The position numbers were made by a program, and so were the translations under genes. Below the pieces are notes generated by a model. That model saw only the letters and a program-made list of their open reading frames with translations. It was not told the DNA's origin and made no database searches. Shown here piece after piece: positions 50,524 through 61,595 of a stretch of 64,000 bases of DNA (position 1 is its first letter; every line of letters starts with the position of its first letter). Location: positions 3,162,001 to 3,226,000 of the forward strand of contig NZ_CP062005.1 in the NCBI RefSeq assembly GCF_014840935.1, written 5' to 3'. The stretch is from Halomonas sp. YLGW01. GTDB taxonomy: Bacteria; Pseudomonadota; Gammaproteobacteria; Pseudomonadales; Halomonadaceae.

Positions 50524-50552
50524 CCCGGCCCCGGCACGCTGCCAGGGCCGGG
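50524..50552 (+). promoter_or_regulatory. Intercistronic stem-loop between TAXI binding protein and permease
   Basis: CCCGGCCC and GGGCCGGG, with inner GGCA/TGCC pairing, without a T-tract. In many TRAP and ABC operons such a hairpin keeps the binding-protein message more abundant than the permease message. That role is inferred. Confidence 0.65.
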
Positions 50553-50595
50553 CTTGCCTCTTCCACTCCACCTCCCACTGCAGGGTAACCCCCCC

Positions 50596-52776
50596 ATGAG
50601 CACGTCATCTCCCCAGGGACCGGTGCCCCAGGACGCCGCCCCCGAGGCCATCGCCCAGGGCGTCGACGAGGATGTCATCGAATCCAACCGGCGCCTCTTC
50701 ACCGGCTGGCAATGGTGGCTTTTCGGCGTCGCCGCCGTCCTCTATTCCAGCTTCCACCTGGTCTCCCTGAACATCTATCCGCTGGAGACCTGGTCGTTTC
50801 GCATCGTGCATATCTGCGGCGCCCTGGTGCTGGGCTACGGCCTCTACTCGGGCGCCCGCTTCGCCGACGATGCCACCCCGGCCAGCGGCCGCGGACTCAG
50901 GCTCGCCGGCTACGCCCTGCTGCTGCCGGCCGGCTATGCCCTGCTCCAGGTCGTGCTGATGTGGCAGACCATGGCCGGTGGCGCCATGCGCATCGAGCCT
51001 ACCATCGAGACCTGGCAGTACGGCCTGCCGCTGCTCGTCGCCACCGGCGGCGCCATCCTGCTGTCCTGGGCCACCCGCCAGGCCCGCGCCCGGCTGGCCG
51101 CTCCGGACCTGGTGCTGATGGTCTGCGCGCTGGCCAGCGCCGGCTACCTGCTGGTGATGTACAACTCGCCGCTGCGCATGTCCACCGGCACCCCCTTCGC
51201 CCCCATGGGCATCTCCTATGCGGCCATCGCCGGCGCCGCCCTGATTCTCGAGCTGACCCGCCGGGTCGCCGGCCTGGCCCTGGTGATCATCGCCGCGGTC
51301 TTCCTGACCTATGTGTTCGCCGGGCCCCACCTGCCGGGCTTCCTCGGCTATCCGGGGCTCTCGGTGGGTCGCTTCTTCAGCCAGGTCTATACCGACGCCG
51401 GCATCCTGGGGCCGACCACTGCGGTGTCCTCGACCTACATCATCCTGTTCATCATCTTCGCCGCCTTCTTGCAGGCCTCGAAGGTCGGCGACTACTTCGT
51501 CAATTTCGCCTTCGCCTGCGCCGGCCGCGCCCGGGGCGGCCCCGCCAAGGTGGCGATCTTCGCCTCCGGCCTGATGGGCATGATCAACGGCACCAGCGCC
51601 GGCAACGTGGTCTCCACCGGCTCGCTGACCATCCCGCTGATGAAGAAGGTCGGCTATCCTGCACGCAGCGCCGGCGCCATCGAGGCCGCGGCCTCCACCG
51701 GCGGGCAGATCATGCCCCCGATCATGGGTGCCGGCGCCTTCATCATGGCCGAGATCACCGGGATCCCGTATACCGAGATCGCCATCGCCGCCATCATCCC
51801 CTCGATCCTCTACTTCGCCTCGGTCTACTTCATGGTCGACTTCGAGGCCGCCCAGAAGGGCATGCGCGGCATGCGCAAGGACGAGATCCCGCTGTTCTCG
51901 AAGCTGATCAAGCAGGTCTACCTGTTCGCGCCGATCATCATCCTGATCGCCGCGCTGTTCATGGGCTACTCGGTGATCCGCGCCGGCACCCTCGCCACCG
52001 CCTCGGCGGCCGTGGTGAGCTGGATCTCGCCCAACAAGATGGGTATCCGCGCCATCCTCAAGGCCATGGAGCTGGCCAGCACCATGGCCATCCAGATCAT
52101 CGCGGTCTGCGCCTGTGCCGGCATCATCGTCGGGGTGATCTCGCTGACCGGCGTCGGCGCGCGCTTCTCCTCGCTGCTGCTCGGTCTGGCAGGCGTCAGC
52201 CAGCTGCTGGCACTGTTCTTCGCCATGTGCATCTCGATCCTGCTGGGCATGGGCATGCCGACCACGGCGGCCTATGCGGTAGCGGCGTCGGTGGTGGCGC
52301 CGGGCCTGATCGAGATCGGCATCCAGCCGCTGATCGCCCACTTCTTCGTGTTCTACTTCGCGGTGGTCTCGGCGATCACGCCGCCGGTGGCCCTGGCCTC
52401 CTACGCGGCCTCGGGGATCTCCGGCGCCAATGCCATGCAGACCTCGGTGACCTCGTTCAAGATCGGTCTGGCCGCCTACATCGTGCCCTTCATGTTCTTC
52501 TACAGCCCGGGCATCCTGATGGAAGGCTCCTGGATGCAGATCCTCAGGGTCGGCGTCACCGCGACGCTCGGCATCGTGCTGCTGGCGGCCTCGGTACAGG
52601 CCTGGTTCTTCGGCCACATCAATGGCCTGATCCGCCTGGCGCTGCTGGCAGGCGCGGTATGCATGATCTATGGCGGCCTCGTCAGCGACCTGGCCGGCAT
52701 CGCCATCGGCGCCGCCATCTTCCTATTGCAGCGCCGCCACGGCGATGGCGGCAAGGGTGCCGCGGCCGGCGCCTGA
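50596..52776 (+). CDS. Fused TRAP transporter permease (DctQM type, TAXI system)
   Basis: A 726-residue membrane protein joining the small 4-TM and large 12-TM TRAP subunits. The large part has the DctM signatures MGMINGTSAGNVVSTGSLTI, AAASTGGQIMPPIMGAGAF and LGMGMPTTAAYAVAASVVAP. A hydrophilic N-terminus of about 35 residues precedes TM1. It pairs with the TAXI binding protein 93 bp upstream. No third gene is needed. Confidence 0.95.
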   Translation: MSTSSPQGPVPQDAAPEAIAQGVDEDVIESNRRLFTGWQWWLFGVAAVLYSSFHLVSLNIYPLETWSFRIVHICGALVLGYGLYSGARFADDATPASGRGLRLAGYALLLPAGYALLQVVLMWQTMAGGAMRIEPTIETWQYGLPLLVATGGAILLSWATRQARARLAAPDLVLMVCALASAGYLLVMYNSPLRMSTGTPFAPMGISYAAIAGAALILELTRRVAGLALVIIAAVFLTYVFAGPHLPGFLGYPGLSVGRFFSQVYTDAGILGPTTAVSSTYIILFIIFAAFLQASKVGDYFVNFAFACAGRARGGPAKVAIFASGLMGMINGTSAGNVVSTGSLTIPLMKKVGYPARSAGAIEAAASTGGQIMPPIMGAGAFIMAEITGIPYTEIAIAAIIPSILYFASVYFMVDFEAAQKGMRGMRKDEIPLFSKLIKQVYLFAPIIILIAALFMGYSVIRAGTLATASAAVVSWISPNKMGIRAILKAMELASTMAIQIIAVCACAGIIVGVISLTGVGARFSSLLLGLAGVSQLLALFFAMCISILLGMGMPTTAAYAVAASVVAPGLIEIGIQPLIAHFFVFYFAVVSAITPPVALASYAASGISGANAMQTSVTSFKIGLAAYIVPFMFFYSPGILMEGSWMQILRVGVTATLGIVLLAASVQAWFFGHINGLIRLALLAGAVCMIYGGLVSDLAGIAIGAAIFLLQRRHGDGGKGAAAGA

Positions 52777-52782
52777 TGCCGC

Positions 52783-52807
52783 CCCGCTCCCCCAGCGGGG
52801 GAGCGGG
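52783..52807 (+). terminator. First hairpin after the TRAP permease
   Basis: CCCGCTCCCC-CAG-CGGGGGAGCGGG, a GC-rich stem 6 bp after the stop, without T-tract. Confidence 0.65.
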
Positions 52808-52838
52808 CCTTGCTCATTCTCTTATGGATGCATGAAAC

Positions 52839-52869
52839 AACGGGGCCCCGCCATTGGCGGGGCCCCGTT
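52839..52869. terminator. Bidirectional terminator between TRAP permease and metF
   Basis: AACGGGGCCCCGCC-ATT-GGCGGGGCCCCGTT, a 14-bp perfect stem between two convergent genes, with GCGTTTT after it on the plus strand. Confidence 0.88.
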
Positions 52870-52934
52870 GCGTTTTAGCGCCAGAGCCGGCCGGCTCATG
52901 GCGTCAGATCAGGCGGCTAACTCAAGCGACTGAT

Positions 52935-53777
52935 TCAGGCACCCAGGTTGTCCAGCACCTTCAGCGAGGCCCGGGACTGGTTGAGGGTATAGAAATGCAG
53001 GCCCGGCGCGCCGCCGTCGAGCAGCCGCTCGCAGAGGCGAGTGATCACCTCCTCGCCGAAGGCCTGGATGCTCTCGCTGTCGTCGCCGTAGGCCTCGAGC
53101 TGCTTGCGGATCCAACGCGGGATGTCCGCCCCGCAGGCATCCGAGAAGCGCGCCAGCTTGGTGTAGTTGGTGATCGGCATGATGCCGGGAATGATCGGCG
53201 TCTCGACCCCCAGCTTGCGAGCGCGCTCGACGAAGTGGAAGTAGGCGTCCGGGTTGAAGAAGTACTGGGTGATGGCGAGGTTGGCACCGGCCTTGACCTT
53301 GCGCGCGAAGTTCTCGAGATCGCGCTCGAAGCTCGGCGCCTGCGGGTGGCTCTCCGGGTAGGCGGCCACCGCGATCTCGAAGTGATCGCCGGTCTCCTCG
53401 CGGATGAACTCGACCAGCTCGTTGGCATAGCGCAGCTCGCCGATGCCGCCCATGCCCGAGGGCAGATCGCCGCGCAGGGCCACCAGGCTGTTGATGTCAT
53501 CCTCGCGATACTGGGCCAGCAGCTCGCGCAGCTCGCCCTTGTCGCTACCGATACAGGACAGGTGCGGCGCGGTGTTGATGCCGGACTCGCGCACCGCCTT
53601 GACGGTCTGGGTGGTACGGGCCTGGGTCGAGCCGCCAGCGCCGTAGGTCACCGAGAAGAAGCGCGGCTTCCGCGCGGCCAGGGCATCGCGCACGCCGAGC
53701 AGCTTTTCCTTCCCCGCCTCGGTGTTGGGGGGAAAGAACTCGAAACTGATGCCTAGCGGATGCTCTTGTGCGCTCAT
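52935..53777 (-). CDS. metF: 5,10-methylenetetrahydrofolate reductase
   Basis: A 280-residue FAD-dependent TIM barrel that makes 5-methyl-THF for methionine synthesis. Motifs include FEFFPPNTEAGKEKL, FFSVTYGAGGSTQ, LRGDLPSGMGG and ITQYFFNPDAYFHFV. A single leftward gene, near but not in an operon with ahcY and metK. The methionine cycle is therefore partly clustered in this region. Confidence 0.97.
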   Translation of the reverse strand: MSAQEHPLGISFEFFPPNTEAGKEKLLGVRDALAARKPRFFSVTYGAGGSTQARTTQTVKAVRESGINTAPHLSCIGSDKGELRELLAQYREDDINSLVALRGDLPSGMGGIGELRYANELVEFIREETGDHFEIAVAAYPESHPQAPSFERDLENFARKVKAGANLAITQYFFNPDAYFHFVERARKLGVETPIIPGIMPITNYTKLARFSDACGADIPRWIRKQLEAYGDDSESIQAFGEEVITRLCERLLDGGAPGLHFYTLNQSRASLKVLDNLGA

Positions 53778-54093
53778 GGATTCAACCCTCGTCGGTCGCC
53801 TGACCGGCGACTCTGTCTGTCATGTTGTGCATGGCTCGGGGCCGGGCCCGACCTTTCTGTTGACGGATTGTGACCTCCCCCCCGCGCCCCGGCTAATGAA
53901 AGTTTCGCGCCCCCTGTATCGATTTCATTCATATAAAAATCGGGCCGAGCATAACCATTAGGCCTAAGAGGCGCACCTGGCGGGATTCCGACGGACCCAA
54001 CTGCTGGACGATTCAGGCCCCATCGCACCGGCCCGGCCGCTGACAGGCGGGGAGCGGCCAGGCATGATGAGGCTTTCATATCAGGAGATACCG
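53778..54093. other. Divergent spacer between metF and the AEC transporter
   Basis: No gene is supported. The middle (53918-53960) is AT-rich with ATTCATATAAAAATCGG and probably holds promoters for one or both genes. A small hairpin, GGTCGCC/GGCGACT-like, lies at 53795-53812. No SAM or SAH riboswitch core and no MetJ box were found. Confidence 0.6.
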
Positions 54094-55035
54094 ATGGGGG
54101 AGCTCGACCTGGGCGCCAACCTGCTGGCACCGCTGTGGATGCTGCTGGCCTTCGTCGGCCTGGGCGCGCTCTGCGCCCGCCGGCTGTCGCTGGATCCGCG
54201 CCCCATCGCCACCCTGCTGATCTACGTGATCGCCCCGGTGACGGTCTTTCGCGGCCTGGTGCTCGGCGGCCCCACGCCGGCCTACCTGCTGCTGACGCTC
54301 GGGGTCTTCGTCACCGCCAGCCTGATGTGCCTGATCGTCGGCCTGCTCGCCCGCCCCTTCTTCCCCGCCGAGGAGGCCTCGCTGCTGGCCTTCTCCGCCG
54401 GCACCGCCAACACCGGCTACTTCGGCCTGCCGGTGGCCATGGTGCTGCTGTCGCCGGAGGGGGTGACTCTGTACCTGTTCTGCCTGCTCGGCATGAATCT
54501 CTTCGAATTCACCCTGGGTTTCTATATCAGCGCCCGCGGGCGCTTCTCGGTACGCGACAGCCTTCACAAGATCCTGCGCCTGCCGCTGATCTACGCCTTT
54601 ATCGCCGCCCTGGCGATCAGCGGCCTGACGCTTCCGCTGCCGGCGGCGCTGATGGAGGGACTCGAGGTCTTTCCGCCCACCTACACCCTGCTCGGGATGA
54701 TGATCATCGGCATGACCCTGGGGCGCTTAAGCCTCAAGGAGGTGGACCCCGGCTTCATCGCCGCCGCGCTGGCGGTGCGCTTCGGGCTCTGGCCGTTGGT
54801 CAGCCTCGGCGGCGTGCTCCTGCTGCGGACCACCCTCGGCATCGGCGAGGAACTGGCGCTGGCGCTGCTGCTGATCGGGGTGGTGCCCCTGGCCGCCAAC
54901 CTGGTGGTGGTGGCCATGGAGGTGGGCAGCCGGGCCGACAAGGCGGCACTCGCCGTGCTGGTGAGCACCCTGCTCGCCCCACTGGTGATGCCGCTCTATC
55001 TGGCGGGCCTGCGGGAGCTACTGGCGCTGGGCTGA
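54094..55035 (+). CDS. AEC family transporter
   Basis: A 313-residue protein of about ten membrane helices of the auxin efflux carrier family. The conserved first helices contain PRPIATLLIYVIAPVTVFRG, the middle has AGTANTGYFGLPVAM, and a second half-repeat has GVVPLAANLVVVAME. AGGAG lies before the ATG at 54094. Members export small carboxylates or malonate; substrate not predictable. Confidence 0.9.
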   Translation: MGELDLGANLLAPLWMLLAFVGLGALCARRLSLDPRPIATLLIYVIAPVTVFRGLVLGGPTPAYLLLTLGVFVTASLMCLIVGLLARPFFPAEEASLLAFSAGTANTGYFGLPVAMVLLSPEGVTLYLFCLLGMNLFEFTLGFYISARGRFSVRDSLHKILRLPLIYAFIAALAISGLTLPLPAALMEGLEVFPPTYTLLGMMIIGMTLGRLSLKEVDPGFIAAALAVRFGLWPLVSLGGVLLLRTTLGIGEELALALLLIGVVPLAANLVVVAMEVGSRADKAALAVLVSTLLAPLVMPLYLAGLRELLALG

Positions 55036-55096
55036 GGTCCGGCGATCCCGCATGCCCATGTGCCGGCCTGAGGCGAAAAGGAACAGTCGGCCTCCC

Positions 55097-56221
55097 TCAA
55101 GCGCGCCTTACCTGGCGCTTGTGGGCATACATGGCCCCATCGGCTCGCCGGATCAGATCATCCACGTCGATCGGCCCCTCCCGCCAGGGCTCGTAGCGGG
55201 CGATCCCCACGCTGGCCGTGATCCGGGAATCCGGGCAGCCTTCGAGACGACAGGCGTCCAGGCGCTGCTGGAACGCCACCTTCCAGGCCTCGGCCTCGGC
55301 CTGCTTGGTCTGCGGCAGCACCACCAGGAATTCATCCCCACCCAGGCGACAGGCGACATCCTGCGGGCCGACGCTCTCGGCCAGAGCCGTCGCCACGCTG
55401 CAGATCAGCTGATCCCCCATGGCGTGCCCGTAGGTGTCGTTGATGACCTTGAGCCGGTCGACATCCACCAACAGGACCGAGACGGGCTGCCAGGCCTGCA
55501 GGGCATTGGCCAGGGCGCCTTTCAGCACACCGATCCCCCGCTGACGGTTGGCGAGCCCGGTCATGACATCGAAATTGGCCAGCTGGCGCAGCTCCTTCTG
55601 CTGCTCGGCGAGCCGCTCGAAGGCCATCTTCGCCTCGGAATGTCTCAGGCTCAGCTCCGACATCAGCCAGGCCGAGCGCTGACCGTTGACGGTATGCACC
55701 CAGCACAGCAGCAGCGAGAGCAGTAGACCGATGAACGGCAACACCCCGCCGAAGGCCAGCAGCTCCTGCCACCCGAAGGGGCTCCAGACGGCCAGGGCGG
55801 CGCCATAGGCGACCAAGGAGATCAGGTTGAAGAACAGCACACCCGGCCAGCGCCAGTGGAGTAGCGGCAGGAGGCAGAAGGCGATCGCCAGGCCAAGGTG
55901 ACTCATGATCAGTACATTGCCATCCTCGATCAGGACGGCCGACGACAGGAAGAAGCCCTCGGCCGCCAGCAGGCCGATCAGCAGCGCCGCCCGGCTACGC
56001 GCCGGGCGGCCTTGCTGCCACCATAGGCAGATGCCCAGCACGGCGACCAGAAGCAGCCGTGCGCCCGGCAGCCATGGCCAGTGCTGTGGCACGAGCATCA
56101 CATCGGCCGGCAGGAAGCACGCCAGGCCGATCATGCTCCCTGTCAGCGCAACCCCACGATGGCGAGCCTGTAATCGGGTCAGCTCATGAGAAATATCGGG
56201 TACCGCTTGCTCCATGCCCAT
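55097..56221 (-). CDS. Membrane-bound diguanylate cyclase (GGDEF)
   Basis: A 374-residue protein. About six membrane helices fill residues 25-190, then a short coiled coil (KMAFERLAEQQKELRQLANF) and a GGDEF domain. It has FDVMTGLANRQRG, VDVDRLKVINDTYGHAMGDQ and an intact RLGGDEFLVVLP. The active site supports c-di-GMP synthesis. The inhibitory I-site RxxD, five residues before GGDEF, reads GPQD, so product inhibition by the classical route is probably absent. The N-terminal sensor belongs to no family that I recognise. Confidence 0.9.
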   Translation of the reverse strand: MGMEQAVPDISHELTRLQARHRGVALTGSMIGLACFLPADVMLVPQHWPWLPGARLLLVAVLGICLWWQQGRPARSRAALLIGLLAAEGFFLSSAVLIEDGNVLIMSHLGLAIAFCLLPLLHWRWPGVLFFNLISLVAYGAALAVWSPFGWQELLAFGGVLPFIGLLLSLLLCWVHTVNGQRSAWLMSELSLRHSEAKMAFERLAEQQKELRQLANFDVMTGLANRQRGIGVLKGALANALQAWQPVSVLLVDVDRLKVINDTYGHAMGDQLICSVATALAESVGPQDVACRLGGDEFLVVLPQTKQAEAEAWKVAFQQRLDACRLEGCPDSRITASVGIARYEPWREGPIDVDDLIRRADGAMYAHKRQVRRA

Positions 56222-56296
56222 CTCCTTGATGCAGGCCTCCCGCCTGCCTCTGTTCCCTGCCTCGATGCGACGCTTGCCGGCCGGCGAGGCGCCTGA

Positions 56297-57706
56297 TCAG
56301 TAGCGATAACTGTCCGGTTTGTAGGGGCCCTCGGCGGATAGCCCCAGATAGTCGGCCTGAGCCTGGGTCAGGCGCGTCATCACCCCGCCGAAGCCCTCGA
56401 CCATGTAGCGGGCGACCTCCTCGTCCAGGTGGCGAGGCAGCACCGACAGGGTCAGTGCCGCGGCGCGTGACTGCTCAGGCAGGTCGGCGAAGCGGCCCTC
56501 GAAGAGGTGGATCTGCGCCAGCACCTGGTTGGCGAAGGAGCCATCCATGATCCGCGAGGGATGACCGGTGGCGTTGCCCAGGTTGACCAACCGCCCCTCG
56601 GCGAGCAGCAGCAGGTAATCGTCGCTCTCAGGGTCGTAGTCGCCCGGGTCGCTGTCGCGGTAGACCTTGTGGACCTGCGGTTTGATCTCCTCCCAATGCC
56701 ACTGGCGGCGCATGTAGGCGGTATCGATCTCGCTGTCGAAATGGCCGATGTTGCACACCACCGCGCCTTTCTTGAGCGCCTTGAGCATCGGCGCGTCGCA
56801 GGCGTCGATATTGCCGGTGGCGGTGACCACCAGGTCGATCTTGCCAAGCATTGCCGCATCGAGGCTGGCCACGCCGCCGTTATGCCCCTCGAGGTAGGGG
56901 GACACCACCTCGAAGCCGTCCATGCAGGCCTGCATGGCGCAGATCGGGTCGATCTCGCTGACCTTGACGATCATGCCCTCCTGGCGCAGCGAGGCCGCCG
57001 ACCCCTTGCCGACATCGCCATAGCCCACCACCAGCGCCTGCTTGCCGGCCAGCAGGTGATCGAGGCCCCGCTTGATGGCATCGCTCAGGCTGTGGCGACA
57101 ACCGTACTTGTTGTCGTTCTTCGACTTGGTGACGGCATCGTTGACGTTGATCGCCGGCACCTTGAGCCAGCCATCGCGCAGCATCTCGTGCAGGCGATGC
57201 ACCCCGGTGGTGGTCTCCTCCGAGATGCCGTGAACGGCCTCGAGCAGTTCCGGGCGCTTCTCGTGGAGCAGGGCCGTCAGGTCGCCGCCGTCGTCGAGCA
57301 CCAGGTTCGGTGTCCAGCCCTCGGGGCCCTCGACGGTCTGCTCGATGCACCACCAGAACTCCTCCTCGGTCTCGCCCTTCCAGGCGAACACCGGGATGCC
57401 CGCCGCGGCCACCGCCGCCGCGGCATGATCCTGGGTCGAGAAGATGTTGCAGGACGACCAGCGCACGCTGGCGCCCAATGCGACCAGGGTCTCGATCAGC
57501 ACCGCGGTCTGGATGGTCATGTGGATACAACCGCTGATCCGCGCACCGGCCAGGGGACGAGACGCCCGGTACTTCTCGCGGATCCTCATCAGCGCCGGCA
57601 TCTCGGTCTCGGCGATGCGGATCTCGCGGCGGCCCCAGTCGGCCAGGGAGGGATCGGCGACCTTGTGGTCACCGATCGGCACAGCGGGCATGGCGGGTCG
57701 GTTCAT
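56297..57706 (-). CDS. ahcY: S-adenosylhomocysteinase
   Basis: A 469-residue NAD-dependent enzyme that splits S-adenosylhomocysteine into adenosine and homocysteine. Recognisable motifs are [51 protein letters not shown] and the NAD-binding [12 protein letters not shown]. The C-terminus is [10 protein letters not shown]. It contains the insertion around [12 protein letters not shown] typical of the longer form. metK is 159 bp upstream on the same strand, making the SAM cycle genes neighbours. Confidence 0.97.
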   Translation of the reverse strand: MNRPAMPAVPIGDHKVADPSLADWGRREIRIAETEMPALMRIREKYRASRPLAGARISGCIHMTIQTAVLIETLVALGASVRWSSCNIFSTQDHAAAAVAAAGIPVFAWKGETEEEFWWCIEQTVEGPEGWTPNLVLDDGGDLTALLHEKRPELLEAVHGISEETTTGVHRLHEMLRDGWLKVPAINVNDAVTKSKNDNKYGCRHSLSDAIKRGLDHLLAGKQALVVGYGDVGKGSAASLRQEGMIVKVSEIDPICAMQACMDGFEVVSPYLEGHNGGVASLDAAMLGKIDLVVTATGNIDACDAPMLKALKKGAVVCNIGHFDSEIDTAYMRRQWHWEEIKPQVHKVYRDSDPGDYDPESDDYLLLLAEGRLVNLGNATGHPSRIMDGSFANQVLAQIHLFEGRFADLPEQSRAAALTLSVLPRHLDEEVARYMVEGFGGVMTRLTQAQADYLGLSAEGPYKPDSYRY

Positions 57707-57817
57707 GCAACACCTCGGTCAGGGTGGCGAAACGATACTGTCCCTAATATAGGTGGCCTACCCGACTCTCACCATGTCGACCGATAACCCTGATGCCCGC
57801 GACGGGGCCGGATACGC

Positions 57818-57839
57818 AAGGACCCGCCGAAGCGGGTCC
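57818..57839 (-). terminator. Terminator hairpin between metK and ahcY
   Basis: On the minus strand GGACCCGC-TTCG-GCGGGTCC then TTGCG. A stable UUCG-type tetraloop stem soon after the metK stop. It may attenuate read-through into ahcY. Confidence 0.75.
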
Positions 57840-57865
57840 CTGTCGTCACGCGCCTCGACGCCGCC

Positions 57866-59086
<1,221 letters not shown>

Positions 59087-59103
59087 GGCGTCCTCGACCC
59101 TCT

Positions 59104-59131
59104 ATCAATAACGGCCTATCAAAAACGGCGT
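59104..59131. repeat. 14-bp tandem duplication in the metK leader
   Basis: TATCAATAACGGCC followed by TATCAAAAACGGCG, two differences, ending about 18 bp from the metK start on the opposite strand. Confidence 0.65.
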
Positions 59132-59277
59132 GGGGGGCACAGCACGGCGGCTGAGGCTGCATCGCCGACTGCCTTTCTCGGTGGCAGGCGTGACGCGCGA
59201 CGGGCCCAGGGGCCTCGGGGGCGGGATTCTACACCAGAGGAGTCATCGGTTCCTAGAAGCCCCGCGGGGCGCGGCAA

Positions 59278-59306
59278 TTGATGGTTGCGCGCTTCTCGGC
59301 GACAAT
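59278..59306 (+). promoter_or_regulatory. Possible sigma70 promoter for tkt
   Basis: TTGATG and GACAAT separated by 17 bp, 121 bp upstream of the tkt ATG. Confidence 0.5.
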
Positions 59307-59427
59307 ACGCCCCCTGAATCCAGCGTGCCGCATGCCGCGGTGCCGTTCCGCCATCTTGCTCGAGCCGCCCGCCCTGCCCGCGGAGCCGCCCGGGCATTGC
59401 TTATTGCCGCAGGCGAGGAGCTTGTCA

Positions 59428-61431
59428 ATGCCGTCCCGTTTCGAACTGGCCAATGCCATTCGCGCGCTGTCCATGGACGCCGTGCAGAAGGCCAAGTCTG
59501 GCCACCCCGGTGCCCCCATGGGCATGGCCGATATCGCCGAAGTCCTCTGGAACGACTTCCTGAGCCATAACCCGGCCAACCCGCACTGGGCCAATCGCGA
59601 CCGTTTCGTGATGTCCAACGGCCACGGCTCCATGCTGGTCTACTCGCTGCTGCACCTGTCCGGGTATGAGCTTTCCCTCGAGGACCTGCAGCACTTCCGT
59701 CAGCTGCACTCCAAGACCCCGGGCCACCCCGAGTTCGGCTACACGCCGGGCGTGGAGACCACCACCGGCCCGCTGGGTCAGGGCTTCGCCAATGCCGTGG
59801 GCATGGCCATCGCCGAGCGCACCCTGGCGGCCCAGTTCAACCGCGACGGCCACGAACTCGTCGATCATCACACCTACTGCTTCGTCGGCGACGGCTGCCT
59901 GATGGAAGGCGTCTCCCACGAGGTCGCCTCACTGGCCGGCACCCAGGGCCTGGGCAAGCTGATCACCTTCTACGACGACAACGGCATCTCCATCGATGGC
60001 GAGGTCGAGGGCTGGTTCACCGACGACACCGCCAAGCGCTTCGAGAGCTACGGCTGGCACGTGGTGCCCAACGTCGACGGCCACAAGCCCGAGGAGATCA
60101 AGGCCGCCGTCGAGCTCGCCAAGAGCCACGACGACAAGCCCAGCCTGATCATCTGCAAGACCATCATCGGCTTCGGCTCCCCCAACAAGCAGGGCAAGGA
60201 AGAGTGTCACGGCGCGGCGCTGGGTGAGGACGAGGTGGCCGCGGCCCGCGTCCAGCTCGACTGGCCCCACGCGCCCTTCCACATCCCCGAGCCGATCTAC
60301 CAGGGCTGGGACGCCACCCAGGCGGGCGAGGCGCGCGAGGCCGAATGGAATGCGCGGTTCGCACGCTATGCCGAGGCCTTCCCGGCCGAGGCTCGCGAGT
60401 TCACCCGCCGCATGAAGGGTGAGCTGCCCCGCGAGCTGACCAGCGAGGCGCTGATCGAGCAGGCCCAGAAGCAGGGCGAGAGCATCGCCTCACGCAAGGC
60501 CTCTCTCGGCGCCCTCAATGCCCTGGGCCCGCAGCTTCCCGAGCTGCTCGGCGGCAGCGCCGACCTGGCGCCGTCCAACCTGACCTTCTGGGAGGGTGCC
60601 CAGGCGATCAGCCCGGCCGAGCCCGGCGGCAACTACCTGCACTACGGCGTGCGCGAGTTCGGCATGGCCGCGATCATGAACGGCATCGCCCTGCACGGTG
60701 GCTTCGTGCCCTACGGCGCGACCTTCCTGATCTTCTCGGAATACATGCGCAATGCCGTGCGCATGGCGGCCCTGATGGGGCAGCGCGCCATTCAGGTGTT
60801 CACCCATGACTCCATCGGCCTGGGCGAAGATGGCCCGACTCACCAGCCGATCGAGCAGCTGACCACCCTGCGCTCGACGCCGAACCTGTCGACCTGGCGC
60901 CCGGCCGATGCCGTCGAGACCGCCGCCGCCTGGCATGCCGGCCTCAAGCGTCACTCAGGCCCCACCGCTCTGGTGCTGTCCCGCCAGGGCCTGCCGCACC
61001 AGGCCCGCGACAAGCACCAGCTGGCCAACATCCAGCGTGGCGGCTACGTGCTCAAGGACTGTGAAGGCACCCCGGAACTGATCCTGATCGCCACCGGCTC
61101 CGAGGTCGGCCTGGCCATGGACGCCGCCGCCACGCTTGGCGAGCAGGGCCGTGCCGTGCGCGTGGTGTCGATGCCGTCCACCGATGTCTTCGACGCCCAG
61201 GACGCCGCCTACCGCCAAGCGGTGCTGCCGCTGGAAGTCGGCGCGCGCATCGCCATCGAGGCCGGCCACCGCGACTTCTGGTTCAAGTACGTGGGCCTCG
61301 AGGGCCGCATCATCGGCATGGACAGCTTCGGCGAGTCCGCCCCGGCCGGCGATCTGTTCAAGGAATTCGGCTTCACCGTCGAGAACCTGGTGAGCGAAGC
61401 CGAGCAGCTGCTGGACGACGCCGCCGAGTAA
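59428..61431 (+). CDS. tkt: Transketolase
   Basis: A 667-residue TPP enzyme of the non-oxidative pentose phosphate pathway. Motifs include [20 protein letters not shown], the TPP/metal site [17 protein letters not shown], and [14 protein letters not shown] plus [20 protein letters not shown]. The ATG at 59428 has GAGGAG upstream and gives the family start; the longer frame is rejected. A strong terminator follows. Confidence 0.97.
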   Translation: MPSRFELANAIRALSMDAVQKAKSGHPGAPMGMADIAEVLWNDFLSHNPANPHWANRDRFVMSNGHGSMLVYSLLHLSGYELSLEDLQHFRQLHSKTPGHPEFGYTPGVETTTGPLGQGFANAVGMAIAERTLAAQFNRDGHELVDHHTYCFVGDGCLMEGVSHEVASLAGTQGLGKLITFYDDNGISIDGEVEGWFTDDTAKRFESYGWHVVPNVDGHKPEEIKAAVELAKSHDDKPSLIICKTIIGFGSPNKQGKEECHGAALGEDEVAAARVQLDWPHAPFHIPEPIYQGWDATQAGEAREAEWNARFARYAEAFPAEAREFTRRMKGELPRELTSEALIEQAQKQGESIASRKASLGALNALGPQLPELLGGSADLAPSNLTFWEGAQAISPAEPGGNYLHYGVREFGMAAIMNGIALHGGFVPYGATFLIFSEYMRNAVRMAALMGQRAIQVFTHDSIGLGEDGPTHQPIEQLTTLRSTPNLSTWRPADAVETAAAWHAGLKRHSGPTALVLSRQGLPHQARDKHQLANIQRGGYVLKDCEGTPELILIATGSEVGLAMDAAATLGEQGRAVRVVSMPSTDVFDAQDAAYRQAVLPLEVGARIAIEAGHRDFWFKYVGLEGRIIGMDSFGESAPAGDLFKEFGFTVENLVSEAEQLLDDAAE

Positions 61432-61485
61432 GGCACGCGCGACGCCGCGACAGCGGCGTCGAGTGCAGCGTCGGCTGCAACGCAG

Positions 61486-61515
61486 AAGGGCACGGCGAAC
61501 GCCGTGCCCTTTTTT
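61486..61515 (+). terminator. Rho-independent terminator of tkt
   Basis: AAGGGCACGGC-GAAC-GCCGTGCCCTTTTTT, an 11-bp stem with GNRA-like loop and T-run. Confidence 0.93.
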
Positions 61516-61595
61516 GTGTCCGCCGGTCCTCTTCCTACTGGTGCACTGTCCTCCGATGTTGCGTCTGCCAGCGTGGTGCCTGCCGAAACCGCCCG

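Larger units (their letters stand above)
59087..59427. other. Divergent metK-tkt regulatory spacer
   Basis: 341 bp without a supported gene. It contains a 14-bp tandem pair near metK, a TAGAAT -10 candidate for metK on the minus strand (59226-59231), and a tkt promoter. A frame open on the plus strand from 59278 is the tkt frame extended upstream and has no family match. Confidence 0.65.

Noticed and set aside
50605-52617. 670-codon open frame antisense to the TRAP permease
   Set aside because: Low-complexity Gly/Asp/His/Arg translation with no motif; the sense frame is a clear TRAP permease.
57700-57725. CCGAGGTGTTGC before ahcY resembling the start of a SAH riboswitch
   Set aside because: It overlaps the start codon, and the downstream partner strands and pseudoknot of the SAH aptamer are missing.
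59182-59493. Possible small genes in the metK-tkt spacer
   Set aside because: Open frames there have no ribosome binding sites or family resemblance and overlap the tkt coding region.
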